In this document: one piece after another, positions 51,070 to 60,422 of the stretch
Numbering within the stretch: position 1 is the stretch's first letter
Layout: the number at the start of each line of letters is the position of its first letter
Assembly: GCA_947166355.1 (NCBI GenBank)
Contig: CAMVDX010000007.1
Location: 1-64,000 of the forward strand
Origin: an uncultured Treponema sp.
GTDB taxonomy: Bacteria > Spirochaetota > Spirochaetia > Treponematales > Treponemataceae
Length of the DNA stretch: 64,000 nucleotides
Reading direction: 5' to 3'
Made by a program: the position numbers and the translations under genes
The notes under the pieces: generated by a model
Told to the model about the DNA's origin: nothing
The model's input: only the letters and a program-made list of their open reading frames with translations
Database searches by the model: none

Positions 51070-52037
51070 GCCTCTACTACACGTAATTGTCCTTCCAGGT
51101 CGCGGTGAATTTCTGTATTAAAGCCAGCTGCCTCTGCGAGCGACGCTGCAGCTTCAGCATTGTACTCGCCGGTTTCCATAAGAACAGTTCCGCGCGGTGC
51201 AAGATGAGCTTGTGCCTGCGGAATAAGATTTCTGATAATTGCAAGTCCGTCATCTGCGGGAATGCCGCTGCCGTCTGGCGCAAGGGCACGGTCGCCCTCC
51301 AGTGTTATGTCACCGTCAAGTGCCAGCCGCGGTTCACTGCGGCCGTCGCGCAAAAGCTCGTCTACCATTGTGTGCGGAATATACGGCGGGTTTGAAAGAA
51401 TTACGTCGTATTTAATTGCATCCGTTATTGCATCAAAGAGATTTGTGCGAACAAAATTGAAGCGGGAGAGAACGAGGGAATTGTCCAGACTAGCCGAGTT
51501 CGCCAAAGACTTCCCGAGAAGCTCAGCCACGTTACGTCGTGCTATATCGAGAGCCGGCTCGGAGATGTCGGCAAGCGTAAACTTTGGCAGCTGTTCTGGC
51601 GGAACTCTCTCATCTTCCAAAAGAGTCTTAGCCACCGCAATTGCAATACAGCCGCTTCCGGTACACATATCGCAAACCGTGAGAAGATTTTCTCCACGGG
51701 CGTCCATCATAGAAAGAATTACGTCTACGGCGCGTTCTACTAAGATTTCTGTGTCTGGCTTGGGAATTAAAACTGCCGGCGACACTATAAAGTCGTAGCC
51801 GTAAAATTCTTTATGGCCAGTTATGTAGGCTATGGGAAGACCAGAGGCACGGCGGGCGGTGGCGTCGCGCAGCCAGTTTTCTTTATCGGATGGGATTTCG
51901 TAGTCGCGTTTGAGTAAGAGCTCGGTTTTTGAAAAGCCCAGGCAGTATGATAATAAGACCTCGGCATCAAGTTTTGGGCTTGGGGAAGTTGGAGTGAGGT
52001 CTTTTATGATTTTTGATTTTAGTTCTTGAAGTGTCAT
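51036..52037 (-). CDS. prmC: Release-factor glutamine methyltransferase
   Basis: This 333-aa protein methylates the GGQ glutamine of release factors. The N-terminal helical domain binds the release factor (SPKLDAEVLLSYCLG). The catalytic domain has the SAM motif CDMCTGSGCIAIAVA and the diagnostic NPPY (VILSNPPYIP). Two stretches are longer than usual: LGKSLANSASLDNSLVLS and ALAPDGSGIPAD. The last nine residues (IASSLRSSQ) and stop are encoded by a REP-like repeat, so the native end was altered. It lies 109 bp downstream of prfA, a common pairing. Confidence 0.93.
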   Translation of the reverse strand: MTLQELKSKIIKDLTPTSPSPKLDAEVLLSYCLGFSKTELLLKRDYEIPSDKENWLRDATARRASGLPIAYITGHKEFYGYDFIVSPAVLIPKPDTEILVERAVDVILSMMDARGENLLTVCDMCTGSGCIAIAVAKTLLEDERVPPEQLPKFTLADISEPALDIARRNVAELLGKSLANSASLDNSLVLSRFNFVRTNLFDAITDAIKYDVILSNPPYIPHTMVDELLRDGRSEPRLALDGDITLEGDRALAPDGSGIPADDGLAIIRNLIPQAQAHLAPRGTVLMETGEYNAEAAASLAEAAGFNTEIHRDLEGQLRVVEAWIASSLRSSQ

Positions 52038-52106
52038 AAAGAAGTAAATCCTAGAAAATTGCTCCAGGTTTTCACAATTTTCTTTAACGGATTTGCTATT
52101 GTATTA

Positions 52107-52140
52107 GGTTTCGATACGCCCTTCGGGCACTCAACCACCG
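52107..52140. repeat. GGTTGAG/TCGAAACC-family unit between prmC and prfA
   Basis: GGTTTCGATACGCCC TTCGGGCACTCAACCACC: same unit as the right half of the element inside the methyltransferase gene at 38804. Confidence 0.88.
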
Positions 52141-52146
52141 TAGATA

Positions 52147-53229
52147 TTAGAGTTCAGTAATATCCGACTTAAGCTGTTCCTCTTTAGCATAAACGTTGAG
52201 GGCATCGAGCATATCGTCCATTTCGCCCATCATAAATGACGGAAGGTTATGAGCCGAATAATTGATGCGGTGATCTGTTACGCGGTCCTGAGGGAAGTTG
52301 TAAGTACGGATTTTTTCAGAGCGGGCACCAGAACCTACCATACTGCTTCGAGCTGCTGCACGCTCTTCCTGCTTCTTGCTTTCTTCAAGGTCAAAGAGGC
52401 GGGCACGAAGTACGCGGAATGCCTTTTCCTTATTTTTAATCTGACTCTTTTCATCCTGCTGAATTACAACAAGACCGGTCGGAATATGAGTAAGACGAAC
52501 GGCAGAGTCTGTTGTGTTTACACACTGTCCGCCAGGTCCACCGGCACGCATAACGTCAACGCGAACATCACCCGGCTTAATTTCAATTTCAGTTTCTTCT
52601 GCTTCTGGCAAAACGGCAACTGTCGCAGTAGAGGTCTGAAGACGTCCCTGGCTTTCTGTCTGAGGAACACGCTGAACTCGGTGAACACCAGATTCCCAGC
52701 GCAAAGTTCCGTAAACAAATTTACCACTAATAGATGTTACGATTTTGTTGAAACCGCCAACCTCAGTTTCCTGAGCTTCCATTGTTTCAGTTTTCCAGCC
52801 CTTGCGTTCTGCCAGGTGAGTGTACATTTCCCAAAGATCGCGTACAAAGAGGGAAGCCTCATCACCGCCGGCAGCCGAACGGATTTCAAGAATAATGTTC
52901 TTTTCATCAAGAGGATCTGGCGGAACAAGTTTAAGTTTAATATCTTCTTCAAGCTTAGGTTGTTTTTCTTCAAGCTCCTTGAGTTCTTCACGGGCCATCT
53001 CGCGCATTTCAGCGTCGTCTTCGTTAGTAATCATCTCTTTTGCATCTGTAATACCCTGAAGAACTTTTTTGTACTCATCATAAAGCGCGCACAGTTCCGT
53101 TAAATATCCGTGCTCACGCATTGTGTCCTTGTACTTTTTCGGATCCTTTACGAGGTTTGGATCCATTACAAGTTCGCTTACTTCCTTAAAGCGTTTTTCG
53201 CATTCATCAAGCTTTTTAATCAAATCCAT
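52147..53229 (-). CDS. prfA: Peptide chain release factor 1
   Basis: This 360-aa protein is standard RF1 length. GGQ is present in MRAGGPGGQCVNTTDSAVRL. The tripeptide codon-reading motif position reads PQT in HRVQRVPQTESQGR (PxT, RF1 type for UAA/UAG). The second base after GGQ differs from the usual H (GGQCVN), which is common in some bacteria. No SD precedes ATG; TATACT (53236-53241) ends 6 nt upstream, consistent with leaderless transcription. It is followed by prmC. Confidence 0.96.
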   Translation of the reverse strand: MDLIKKLDECEKRFKEVSELVMDPNLVKDPKKYKDTMREHGYLTELCALYDEYKKVLQGITDAKEMITNEDDAEMREMAREELKELEEKQPKLEEDIKLKLVPPDPLDEKNIILEIRSAAGGDEASLFVRDLWEMYTHLAERKGWKTETMEAQETEVGGFNKIVTSISGKFVYGTLRWESGVHRVQRVPQTESQGRLQTSTATVAVLPEAEETEIEIKPGDVRVDVMRAGGPGGQCVNTTDSAVRLTHIPTGLVVIQQDEKSQIKNKEKAFRVLRARLFDLEESKKQEERAAARSSMVGSGARSEKIRTYNFPQDRVTDHRINYSAHNLPSFMMGEMDDMLDALNVYAKEEQLKSDITEL

Positions 53230-53250
53230 AGTGGGAGTATATTAACATAT

Positions 53251-54117
53251 TCAGGGAATAAACTCAATCTCGGCGGTTCCGGCATTCTCATCAACATGAA
53301 GCATTGCCCAGGCTTCATCATAAGCAAAGGAAGGAATTCCATAATCCGGATACCCGAGATTATCATAAGTCTGCGTGTGATTATGCCCGCCAAAAACACA
53401 TATAACATTATTCCTTGCAAAATCTGAAAGCAGTTTATTACGCTCCGTTGTTTCTGCCATATTCGAGCAGTCATAATTAAATCTTGTAAAAGGATAATGT
53501 GTAAAAATAATTTTCGGGTGGGAGTCATTTTCAAAAAGCTGCATCAGTTTATTATATTGATTTTCACCAATTGTACCCGAAGCAGTATCCAGACAGTACC
53601 AGGAAATTTTGTTAGTCTGGAATTTATAAAAGGTTGTATGAGGGTAACAATTTTCTTTCCAGTTGTCATAATTATTCTGATAGATATCATGATTTCCGCA
53701 GGCATTTAAAACAATACTGATTCCATAATTATTCATCAGCGTATTGCAAAAATGATTATACTGCTCAAACTGTTCTCTGGTTCCAATATCAGTTGAGTCG
53801 CCAAGACAAATTGCAAATGTGGGAAACTGTGAAGTTCCTTTTATAGAAGCCAGATATTTATAAAGGATTTCGCAGTTCACTTCTTTCTTTGTATTTCCAA
53901 AATGCGTGTCAGAAATAATCAGAACATTGTATTTATTTTCTAACGACGAAATATGTGATGCAGCAAACCTTGGATCTGAATTATCCAGCTGTTTAAAATC
54001 TTCAATTCTTTTATCTACATTGTTTCCGTCATAAAAAAAATTCCAGCTCCCGTAACAGGCCGTAAACATAAAAAGTGAGAAAGTTAAAATGATTTGAAAG
54101 AATCTTCTTAATCTCAT
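53251..54117 (-). CDS. Calcineurin-like metallophosphoesterase lipoprotein
   Basis: This 288-aa protein has a signal peptide with a probable lipobox (LFMFTACYG) followed by metallophosphoesterase motifs in order: ISDTHFGN, LGDSTDIG, ACGNHDIY, FTHYPF, GGHNHT. It probably sits in the periplasm and hydrolyses a phosphomonoester or diester. Its ATG overlaps the stop of the upstream outer-membrane protein gene by 4 bp. The prfA promoter lies just beyond its stop. Confidence 0.85.
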   Translation of the reverse strand: MRLRRFFQIILTFSLFMFTACYGSWNFFYDGNNVDKRIEDFKQLDNSDPRFAASHISSLENKYNVLIISDTHFGNTKKEVNCEILYKYLASIKGTSQFPTFAICLGDSTDIGTREQFEQYNHFCNTLMNNYGISIVLNACGNHDIYQNNYDNWKENCYPHTTFYKFQTNKISWYCLDTASGTIGENQYNKLMQLFENDSHPKIIFTHYPFTRFNYDCSNMAETTERNKLLSDFARNNVICVFGGHNHTQTYDNLGYPDYGIPSFAYDEAWAMLHVDENAGTAEIEFIP

Positions 54118-54866
54118 AACCTCACCTTAACCGTAAACCGAAGCACTTGCTCGTTCAGATAAACCGCGCTGTAAAACATATCTACAAACTTAAGTGTGTA
54201 ATCCATGCCTAACAAAAGTTCTTTGCGCACAGCAACATTCATCCCAATTTTATAAAAAGGACTGATTGCAAGCGGATAATCAAAATAGTCCTGAAGATTC
54301 ACGGCACACCAGAAATCGAACGATGGATTGAGTTGCCATTTACACAGTAATTCAAACTGATATGAAAGATTAAAAATGCACGGTGTATTTTTGCACACCG
54401 CATCAATTGTTGCAAACTTAAAAAGAAAACCTGCTGCATTTTCAAACAAAAAGACCGGCCCCTTTATCCAGCGGAATCGTGTTGAAACAATAATGTCATT
54501 TTCTGTAAAGGTTTTTGTATATCTATAAAAATGATGACAAAGACCAAAGCCCGCCTGAAAAGAATTATTAAAGGTAGGCATATATACCGCTCTGTTAGTT
54601 ACATCTAACTGATTAAACTGATATTTGATTCCTGTATCTATTCTGAGCTCGCGAAAATCCGCCGCAATTATAAAATCTTCCGCAGCTGAAGGCTGTCGTA
54701 AATCTTTTTTAAACGGAACCGAATACCCCCATTGAGCACTGAGCTCCGGCATTTCATTCGTAAACCAGCTGATAGTCGTATTGCCGCCACTCTGTGCACT
54801 TAAAAAAAAGCAGAAAGAAAAAAATAAAACAGCGATAAAAGAAAAACGCTTACCGTCCCGTATCAC
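54114..54866 (-). CDS. Hypothetical exported outer-membrane-type protein
   Basis: This 250-aa protein begins RFSFIAVLFFSFCFFLSAQS (signal peptide) followed by alternating strands rich in aromatics and ending VLRFTVKVRL, as in treponemal barrels. I start at GTG 54866, which has AAGGA 7 nt upstream and overlaps the U32 gene by 17 bp; a longer open frame runs into that gene but is not supported. It overlaps the metallophosphoesterase gene by 4 bp, so the three form one operon. Family not recognised. Confidence 0.6.
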   Translation of the reverse strand: MIRDGKRFSFIAVLFFSFCFFLSAQSGGNTTISWFTNEMPELSAQWGYSVPFKKDLRQPSAAEDFIIAADFRELRIDTGIKYQFNQLDVTNRAVYMPTFNNSFQAGFGLCHHFYRYTKTFTENDIIVSTRFRWIKGPVFLFENAAGFLFKFATIDAVCKNTPCIFNLSYQFELLCKWQLNPSFDFWCAVNLQDYFDYPLAISPFYKIGMNVAVRKELLLGMDYTLKFVDMFYSAVYLNEQVLRFTVKVRL

Positions 54867-56325
54867 GAATTTTTCCTTCAATGTAGTCAGGGTCGAGAGT
54901 TCGCAGTAAAGTTCCTTCCGGCAGCTTGTGCTTAAGATAAATTGCCGTAGGATGACCGTCGCAGGTCCAGTTGAGTTTGAGACCGGTTTCAAGATTTATG
55001 ATTTCCCATTCATCTGGTGTTAGCATAAGCGAACAGAACTCTGGAGAAACGAACTCTATACTCTCCCCTGCTTTTATCATATTCATGGCTGTAATCGAAT
55101 ACATGTACCAGCCCTGTTTTTTTTCAAACGGGATGATTCGGCGGTCGGTATGGATTTCGAGATCTTTGAGGCGGGCTTCGCGCGCTGCAGGATGCATTGC
55201 TTCGAGTTCTTTCTGCGCAGTCTCGTAACGGCCACAACCTTCTGCAAGCAGAGAATCAAAAGCCTCTCCAGAAATTTCTTCTCCAATTTCTGCCGCGAGC
55301 TGATATTTACTGTCACTTGCACCTGTCGTAGTTTCATCTGCATCAGCTTTATTATAGTAAAAACCTGTTGTGCTTTCGCGATGGGCAACATTATCCAGTT
55401 CTGCAATATATGGAGCAGCCTCAGCATCGCTGAGCTTTCCCTCAAGTGCGTCCAAAGCCTTGCGGTAAGCGCGTGTCACCATTGCAACATAATAGACGCT
55501 TTTCATGCGGCCTTCGATTTTTAGAGAATCAATTCCTGCGTCGCGGAAATCTGCAAGATGCTCAATCATGCGAAGGTCCTTAGAAGAAAGAATTGCCGTA
55601 AAATCATCACCTTCAAATACAGGAAACTTTTCACCTGGGCGCTGCTCTTCTTCAAGAGTAAGAAGACCGCTCTGTGCAAGTGCGCGCGCAGCCTCTAAAT
55701 TTTCCGCACCAGGCTTTCCGTCCACCTTAAAATTCCAGCGGCAGGTGTGCGAGCAAAATCCGCTCTGAGCTGAACGACCGGTAAGGTATGCACTCATAAG
55801 ACAGCGTCCGGCATAAGCAATACACATTGCACCGTGAACAAAAGTTTCGAGCTCCATATCAGGAACTGCGTCCTTTATGCGGCGAATCTGTTCTATAGAA
55901 ATTTCACGGCCGAGTACAATGCGGCTGAAGCCAAGTGATTTATACATCTTTACAGCTTCACTGTTTACGCAGCTTGCCTGAGTACTTAAATGCAGCTGAG
56001 CATTCGGAAATTCTTTTTGAAGCAAAGGTACGATTCCAATATCCTGAACAATAAAGGCATCTATAGGGTACTGGCGAAAATAATCAAGATTCTGTTTTAA
56101 TGCATCAATTTCTTCATCATGAAAAGAAATATTCAATGCACAATGAAGACGGCGGCCCGGAAACTTTTCCTTGAGCGCAATTACTTTTTTATACTCGTCT
56201 TCATAAAAATTGTCTGCCTTAACGCGGAGAGAAAACTTTTTAAGACCAATGTAAGCAGCATCTGCTCCGTATGCATAAGCGTAATATAATTTTTCAACAT
56301 TACCCGCAGGCGATAAAAGTTCCAT
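54850..56325 (-). CDS. U32-family peptidase-like protein
   Basis: This 491-aa protein starts MELLSPAGNVEKLYYAYAYG and carries the U32 signature ELETFVHGAMCIAYAGRCLMS followed by GFCSHTCRW. Several U32 members (TrhP, RlhA, UbiU/V) are iron-sulfur hydroxylases for tRNA, rRNA or quinone rather than proteases; the Cys set here (C-x6-C, C-x3-C) fits that view. GGAG lies 8 nt before ATG. It heads an operon with the outer-membrane protein and metallophosphoesterase. Confidence 0.87.
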   Translation of the reverse strand: MELLSPAGNVEKLYYAYAYGADAAYIGLKKFSLRVKADNFYEDEYKKVIALKEKFPGRRLHCALNISFHDEEIDALKQNLDYFRQYPIDAFIVQDIGIVPLLQKEFPNAQLHLSTQASCVNSEAVKMYKSLGFSRIVLGREISIEQIRRIKDAVPDMELETFVHGAMCIAYAGRCLMSAYLTGRSAQSGFCSHTCRWNFKVDGKPGAENLEAARALAQSGLLTLEEEQRPGEKFPVFEGDDFTAILSSKDLRMIEHLADFRDAGIDSLKIEGRMKSVYYVAMVTRAYRKALDALEGKLSDAEAAPYIAELDNVAHRESTTGFYYNKADADETTTGASDSKYQLAAEIGEEISGEAFDSLLAEGCGRYETAQKELEAMHPAAREARLKDLEIHTDRRIIPFEKKQGWYMYSITAMNMIKAGESIEFVSPEFCSLMLTPDEWEIINLETGLKLNWTCDGHPTAIYLKHKLPEGTLLRTLDPDYIEGKIRDTGR

Positions 56326-56340
56326 AATAAATCTCCACTG

Positions 56341-56426
56341 TCATCCCGAACTCACACAATCGTCATCCCGAACTTAAACAATTATCAGGTCCGACTAACT
56401 GTCATTGTCGGGCTCGCCCCGACAAT
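56341..56426. repeat. GTCATCCCGAACT repeats and ATTGTCGGG/CCCGACAAT hairpin
   Basis: Two imperfect GTCATCCCGAACT copies followed by a perfect 9-bp hairpin ending at the alpha/beta-hydrolase stop. It probably terminates that gene (minus strand). Confidence 0.65.
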
Positions 56427-57431
56427 CTATGCCTCAGACCTCAGACTATGTTCCAGCTTCGGCTTATTTTCTATCTGTACCGCAGAAGCTGAACCTGTAC
56501 CATCAGTAACCACCTTGCCAACCTTATCGAGCGCAAGGTGAGATTCGTGCAAAAATTCATCTGCCATCTGAAACATAAACATCATGCCCGGCCATATATC
56601 GAGCACACATTCATTTCCAGCGGCTTTTAGATTTCTGGCAAACTCCTTTGCATCATCCAGAAGAATTTCCTTTTCACCCATCTGAATAAAAACAGGCGGA
56701 AAATTCTGTAAAGAATCATCACCGGCAAGCAGAGGAGAAACCATAGGACTTTTTGTATTCGATTCGTAAGTATAAATTGAACTGCTCTTACGAAGAACGT
56801 CTCCGCTCATAACTTCGTCGCTGATTTTTTTTGTCTGAATCAGCTTTGAACATTCAGAAACATCAAGCCACGGTGAAAAAAGAATAATCTGTTTAATGCA
56901 GTTGCGGTAACGCTCGCGAAGATTAAAAATAAGTGAGCAGGCAATTGGAGCAGCTGAACTGTCGGCACCAATTATGATTTCAGGCAGCTGTGGCTTTACC
57001 CCCTTCTCTGCGTTAAGAGAACAGGCAATCTGCTCTTCCGTAAAAAGAGATTTGAATACGTTCTGTATATCTTCGTTAGCAGCCGGAAAAGGAAAAGCCG
57101 GCGCCAGTCGATACTCAGGAACAACTACGCGGCAAAAACATTTTGTTGCAAGAGATGCGCAGAAGCTCGCGTATGCAGCACGTGAACCGCCGACAAAAGA
57201 GCCTCCGTGAATGTAAAGCATTACACGATTTGAAGAATAGATTTCTGGTGCAAGCACATCGCATTCAACGTTGCCATATTTATATTCAGTGCGCTCTACT
57301 CCATTTGGAAGGAATACAGTTTTAAAGCCTTCGTCAAGTTTTGCGCGGAAAGTATCTACATTTGATTTTGAACCGAAAGTAAGCAGTTTAAGTTTTTTAA
57401 TTGCGCCCTTGCGGTCGTTTTTATTTTCCAT
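56427..57431 (-). CDS. Alpha/beta-hydrolase (HSL-like) with altered catalytic residues
   Basis: This 334-aa protein has the HSL-type oxyanion motif HGGSFVGGS (75-83) and EYRLAPAFPFPAA, which place it in the hormone-sensitive-lipase/esterase family. The nucleophile elbow reads GADSSAAP instead of GDSAGG, keeping Ser158. The usual acid region is GEKEILLDD (Glu where Asp is typical), and the position of the catalytic His (GMxHxF) reads GMMFMF. The His appears missing, so activity is doubtful. No signal peptide. TATAAT (57439-57444) ends 7 nt before ATG and no SD is present. Confidence 0.8.
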   Translation of the reverse strand: MENKNDRKGAIKKLKLLTFGSKSNVDTFRAKLDEGFKTVFLPNGVERTEYKYGNVECDVLAPEIYSSNRVMLYIHGGSFVGGSRAAYASFCASLATKCFCRVVVPEYRLAPAFPFPAANEDIQNVFKSLFTEEQIACSLNAEKGVKPQLPEIIIGADSSAAPIACSLIFNLRERYRNCIKQIILFSPWLDVSECSKLIQTKKISDEVMSGDVLRKSSSIYTYESNTKSPMVSPLLAGDDSLQNFPPVFIQMGEKEILLDDAKEFARNLKAAGNECVLDIWPGMMFMFQMADEFLHESHLALDKVGKVVTDGTGSASAVQIENKPKLEHSLRSEA

Positions 57432-57530
57432 AAGTAATATTATAGCAAAAAATCTTGTGTTCTGCTAGAATAGCGTAAATTAATGTCATCGCTCCCAGTA
57501 ATGACAAAATAATAAAAGGAGATATTCACT

Positions 57531-58448
57531 ATGCCAATTAAAATTCAATCAGATTTACCAGCATGCGCTACACTTGAAAAAGAGAATATCTTCGTCATGA
57601 CTGAAAAGCGTGCTCTTGAACAGGATATCCGTCCGCTTAAAATTGCCATTGTAAATCTCATGCCAAACAAAGAAGTAACTGAAACTCAACTTCTTCGTCT
57701 TTTAGGAAACACTCCTCTTCAAATTGAAATCTCGCTTGTTCACATGGAAAATCATACAAGCAAAAATACAGATGAAAGCTACCTCGAGCGTTTTTATATT
57801 CCTTCGAGCGAGCTTTATAACCAGAAGTTCGACGGCATGCTGATTACCGGTGCCCCACTCGAGCAGATAGAGTTTACAGATGTCGATTACTGGGACGAGC
57901 TTTGCAAAATCATGGACTACGCAAGACAAAATGTTTACTCAACCCTTTATTTGTGCTGGGGCTGCTTTGCGGGCCTTTATCATCATTATGGAATTCCAAA
58001 GCACGGGCTCGAAAGAAAGATGTCGGGTATTTTTATGAATGAACGCTGTGTTGACGGCGACCCTCTATTGCGTGGTTTTGATGATACATTCCCTATTCCG
58101 CAGAGCCGCCATACTACTCTTGTGAAAGAAGATATTTTAAAACATCCGGAATTAATAATTCTTGCAGAAAGTGCAGAAGCAGGTGTTACAATTTTAAAAT
58201 CAAAAGACAACCGCGAAATTTTTATGACCGGTCATCTTGAATACGACACTATGACTCTTGCTCAGGAATATTACCGCGATACCGACAAGGGAATGAAAGT
58301 ACCACTTCCAAAAAACTACTTCCCAACCAATAACGTAAACCGCATGCCAACAAGTTACTGGCGAGCCACAGCTCACCTCTTCTATTCAAACTGGCTGAAC
58401 TATTACGTATACCAGGCTACGCCGTTTAATTTGTCGTCAATTAAATAA
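57531..58448 (+). CDS. metA: Homoserine O-acetyltransferase (MetA family)
   Basis: This 305-aa protein catalyses the first committed step of methionine synthesis. The acyl-enzyme Cys142 lies in LCWGCFAGLYHHYGIPK. Other family segments are VNLMPNKEVTETQLLRLLGN and GHLEYD. Residue 111 is Glu (ITGAPLE), the state associated with acetyl-CoA use in MetA (Gly gives succinyl-CoA). AGGAG lies 9 nt before ATG. A strong terminator follows. With metNI this gives the organism both synthesis and import of methionine. Confidence 0.95.
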   Translation: MPIKIQSDLPACATLEKENIFVMTEKRALEQDIRPLKIAIVNLMPNKEVTETQLLRLLGNTPLQIEISLVHMENHTSKNTDESYLERFYIPSSELYNQKFDGMLITGAPLEQIEFTDVDYWDELCKIMDYARQNVYSTLYLCWGCFAGLYHHYGIPKHGLERKMSGIFMNERCVDGDPLLRGFDDTFPIPQSRHTTLVKEDILKHPELIILAESAEAGVTILKSKDNREIFMTGHLEYDTMTLAQEYYRDTDKGMKVPLPKNYFPTNNVNRMPTSYWRATAHLFYSNWLNYYVYQATPFNLSSIK

Positions 58449-58450
58449 AA

Positions 58451-58480
58451 AAAAGCCGGCTCCTAAGAGTCGGCTTTTCT
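58451..58480 (+). terminator. Terminator of metA
   Basis: AAAAGCCG and CGGCTTTT form an 8-bp stem with a GC-rich loop, followed by a T-rich stretch, directly after the metA stop. Confidence 0.88.
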
Positions 58481-58516
58481 ATTTTAAAGTGTTATTGCAC
58501 TAAACGCTATACTATC

Positions 58517-58590
58517 CGTCATTGCGAGGAGCCCGAAGTGCGACGTGGCAATCTATAATAGATTGCTTCGCCTGCGGCTCGCAATGACGA
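58517..58590. repeat. REP-like palindrome (ATTGCGAGGAG family)
   Basis: One full unit, CGTCATTGCGAGGAG ... GGCTCGCAATGACG, after metA. Confidence 0.9.
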
Positions 58591-58617
58591 AGCGGGCTTA
58601 TTTTCTTCGTTAATTAC

Positions 58618-58656
58618 TGTCATGCTGAACCTTCGCAGCATAGCTGCTCGGAGACT
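58618..58656 (+). repeat. TGCTGAACCTTCGCAGCA-family repeat, copy 2
   Basis: Near-identical to 26797-26836 in the opposite orientation. Its end overlaps and supplies the TAG stop of the symporter gene on the minus strand. Confidence 0.82.
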
Positions 58657-60217
58657 AATCATCTTCCTCGCTAAGCGCTTCAGTAGTATGAACAGTAACT
58701 GTTGTGTTGTAGCAGTCGAACATCTTATCTACGCCAGTCGGGCGAGTTTTTGCAGTGCAGAAGCTTACAGCAGGAACAATAATCAAAGAAGCCAGCATGC
58801 TGAATACTCCTGAGTAAAGAGAATTCTTAAATACAAGGCCGAAGAACGGACCTGATACATGCAGAACTCCAAGCGAAATGCTCAGCTGTACGAGCATCAT
58901 ACAAACGCCAAAGCAGAATGATGTAACAACAGCGGCCTTACTTGTCTTCTTCCAATACAAACCGTAAAGGAACGGAGCAAGGAAGGCACCAGAAAGAGCA
59001 CCCCATGAAACACCCATCAACTGAGCAATGAAGGTTACCTTTGATTTTGCCTGAACAATTGCGATTACAGCAGAAATAACAATGAATACCGCAACAAAGA
59101 CACGGAGTACAAAAAGATTCTGCTTATCAGTTGATTCCTTTTTCTTGAAGGAATTGATGAAGTCCAAAGTCAAAGTTGAGCTTGATGTCAAAACAAGAGA
59201 AGAAAGTGTAGACATAGAAGCAGACAAAACAAGAATCAAAACTACACCAATCAAAACATCACCGAGGCCAGAAAGCATTGTAGGAACTACAGCATCAAAA
59301 CCTTCTTTAGAAACCTGCTCCTGAGTAAGGAAGAGACGGCCAAATCCACCGAGGAAGTAACAGCCGCCTGCAATGATGATTGCAAAGAAAGTCGAAATCA
59401 TAGTTCCGATTTTAATTGAGCGTTCATTTTTTATTGCATAGAATTTACCAACCATCTGAGGAAGTCCCCAGGTACCAAGAGAAGTCAAAAGAACTACAAT
59501 TAAAAGGTAGAAAGGCTGAGGTCCCAGGAACGAGCTGTAAGCACCCTTCATAACCGGAGATTCTATTTCAGACATCAAAGCCATTGACTGCATAAAGCCG
59601 CCATTCTTAGAAAGAACTGCAAGAATTACAGCCACAATACCAATGAGCATGATGATTCCCTGAATAAAGTCATTTACTGCAGTTGCCATGTAACCACCTA
59701 CAATTACATAGATAGCAGTAAGAACAGCCATAACAATTACACAAACTGAATAGTCAACATTGAATGCCATGCGGAAGAGGCGTGAAAGTCCGTTGAAGAG
59801 CGAAGCTGTATACGGAATCAGGAAAAGGAATGTGATTGCAGAAGCCGCAACTTTAAGACCTTTTGATTCAAAGCGCTGGCCAAAGAAGTCTGGCATTGTC
59901 TTTGAATTCAAGTGCTGGGTCATAATGCGTGTGCGGCGGCCGAGAATTGCCCAAGGCATAAGAGAACCAATGAAGGCATTTCCAAGACCAATCCAGGTTG
60001 AAGCTACACCAAAGTTCCAGCCGAACTGACCTGCATATCCAACGAAAATTACGGCAGAAAAGTAAGAAGTACCGTAAGCAAAAGCGGTGAGCCAGGGACC
60101 TACGGTTCTGCCTCCCAAAACATAGCCGTTTACATTATTAGAAACTGCACGACATTTGATGCCAACAAAAATGAAAACGGCAAAGAAAACGATTAATAAA
60201 GAGAGTTTAATTATCAT
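58655..60217 (-). CDS. Sodium:solute symporter (SSS family)
   Basis: This 520-aa integral membrane protein has about 13 hydrophobic helices. Family hallmarks are NNVNGYVLGGRTVGPWLTAF, VGGYMATAVNDFIQGIIML, GTWGLPQMVGKFYAI and SASMSTLSSLVLTSSSTL, the last contributing the sodium site. It is closest to proline/pantothenate-type symporters; substrate not assignable. I start at ATG 60217; the frame is open further upstream but crosses a MITE-like remnant. No SD precedes this ATG and AT-rich -10-like hexamers lie just upstream. The stop codon lies in a repeat. Confidence 0.88.
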   Translation of the reverse strand: MIIKLSLLIVFFAVFIFVGIKCRAVSNNVNGYVLGGRTVGPWLTAFAYGTSYFSAVIFVGYAGQFGWNFGVASTWIGLGNAFIGSLMPWAILGRRTRIMTQHLNSKTMPDFFGQRFESKGLKVAASAITFLFLIPYTASLFNGLSRLFRMAFNVDYSVCVIVMAVLTAIYVIVGGYMATAVNDFIQGIIMLIGIVAVILAVLSKNGGFMQSMALMSEIESPVMKGAYSSFLGPQPFYLLIVVLLTSLGTWGLPQMVGKFYAIKNERSIKIGTMISTFFAIIIAGGCYFLGGFGRLFLTQEQVSKEGFDAVVPTMLSGLGDVLIGVVLILVLSASMSTLSSLVLTSSSTLTLDFINSFKKKESTDKQNLFVLRVFVAVFIVISAVIAIVQAKSKVTFIAQLMGVSWGALSGAFLAPFLYGLYWKKTSKAAVVTSFCFGVCMMLVQLSISLGVLHVSGPFFGLVFKNSLYSGVFSMLASLIIVPAVSFCTAKTRPTGVDKMFDCYNTTVTVHTTEALSEEDD

Positions 60218-60286
60218 GATACTATATATAATAACTGATAATTCAGTGGGAGTAAAGATATATAGTATAGGTAAACATTTAATCGG

Positions 60287-60340
60287 CGGGGCTTCCGCAT
60301 CATAAAATATAACTATGAAGTCATGGCTTACGCTCACGGA
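60287..60340 (+). mobile_element. Degenerate end of the 215-bp MITE
   Basis: CGGGGCTTCCGCATCATAA resembles the MITE terminus, followed by ATGGCTTACGCTCACGG like the subterminal ATGGCTTCCGGTCACGG. The remaining MITE is absent. Confidence 0.5.
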
Positions 60341-60422
60341 TTCTATAATGCTTTCTCTTTTTATTTTTTCGAGTAACAAATTCCGGGCGGCTAACTGTTT
60401 AACTCAGTATACAGGAGTTGTT

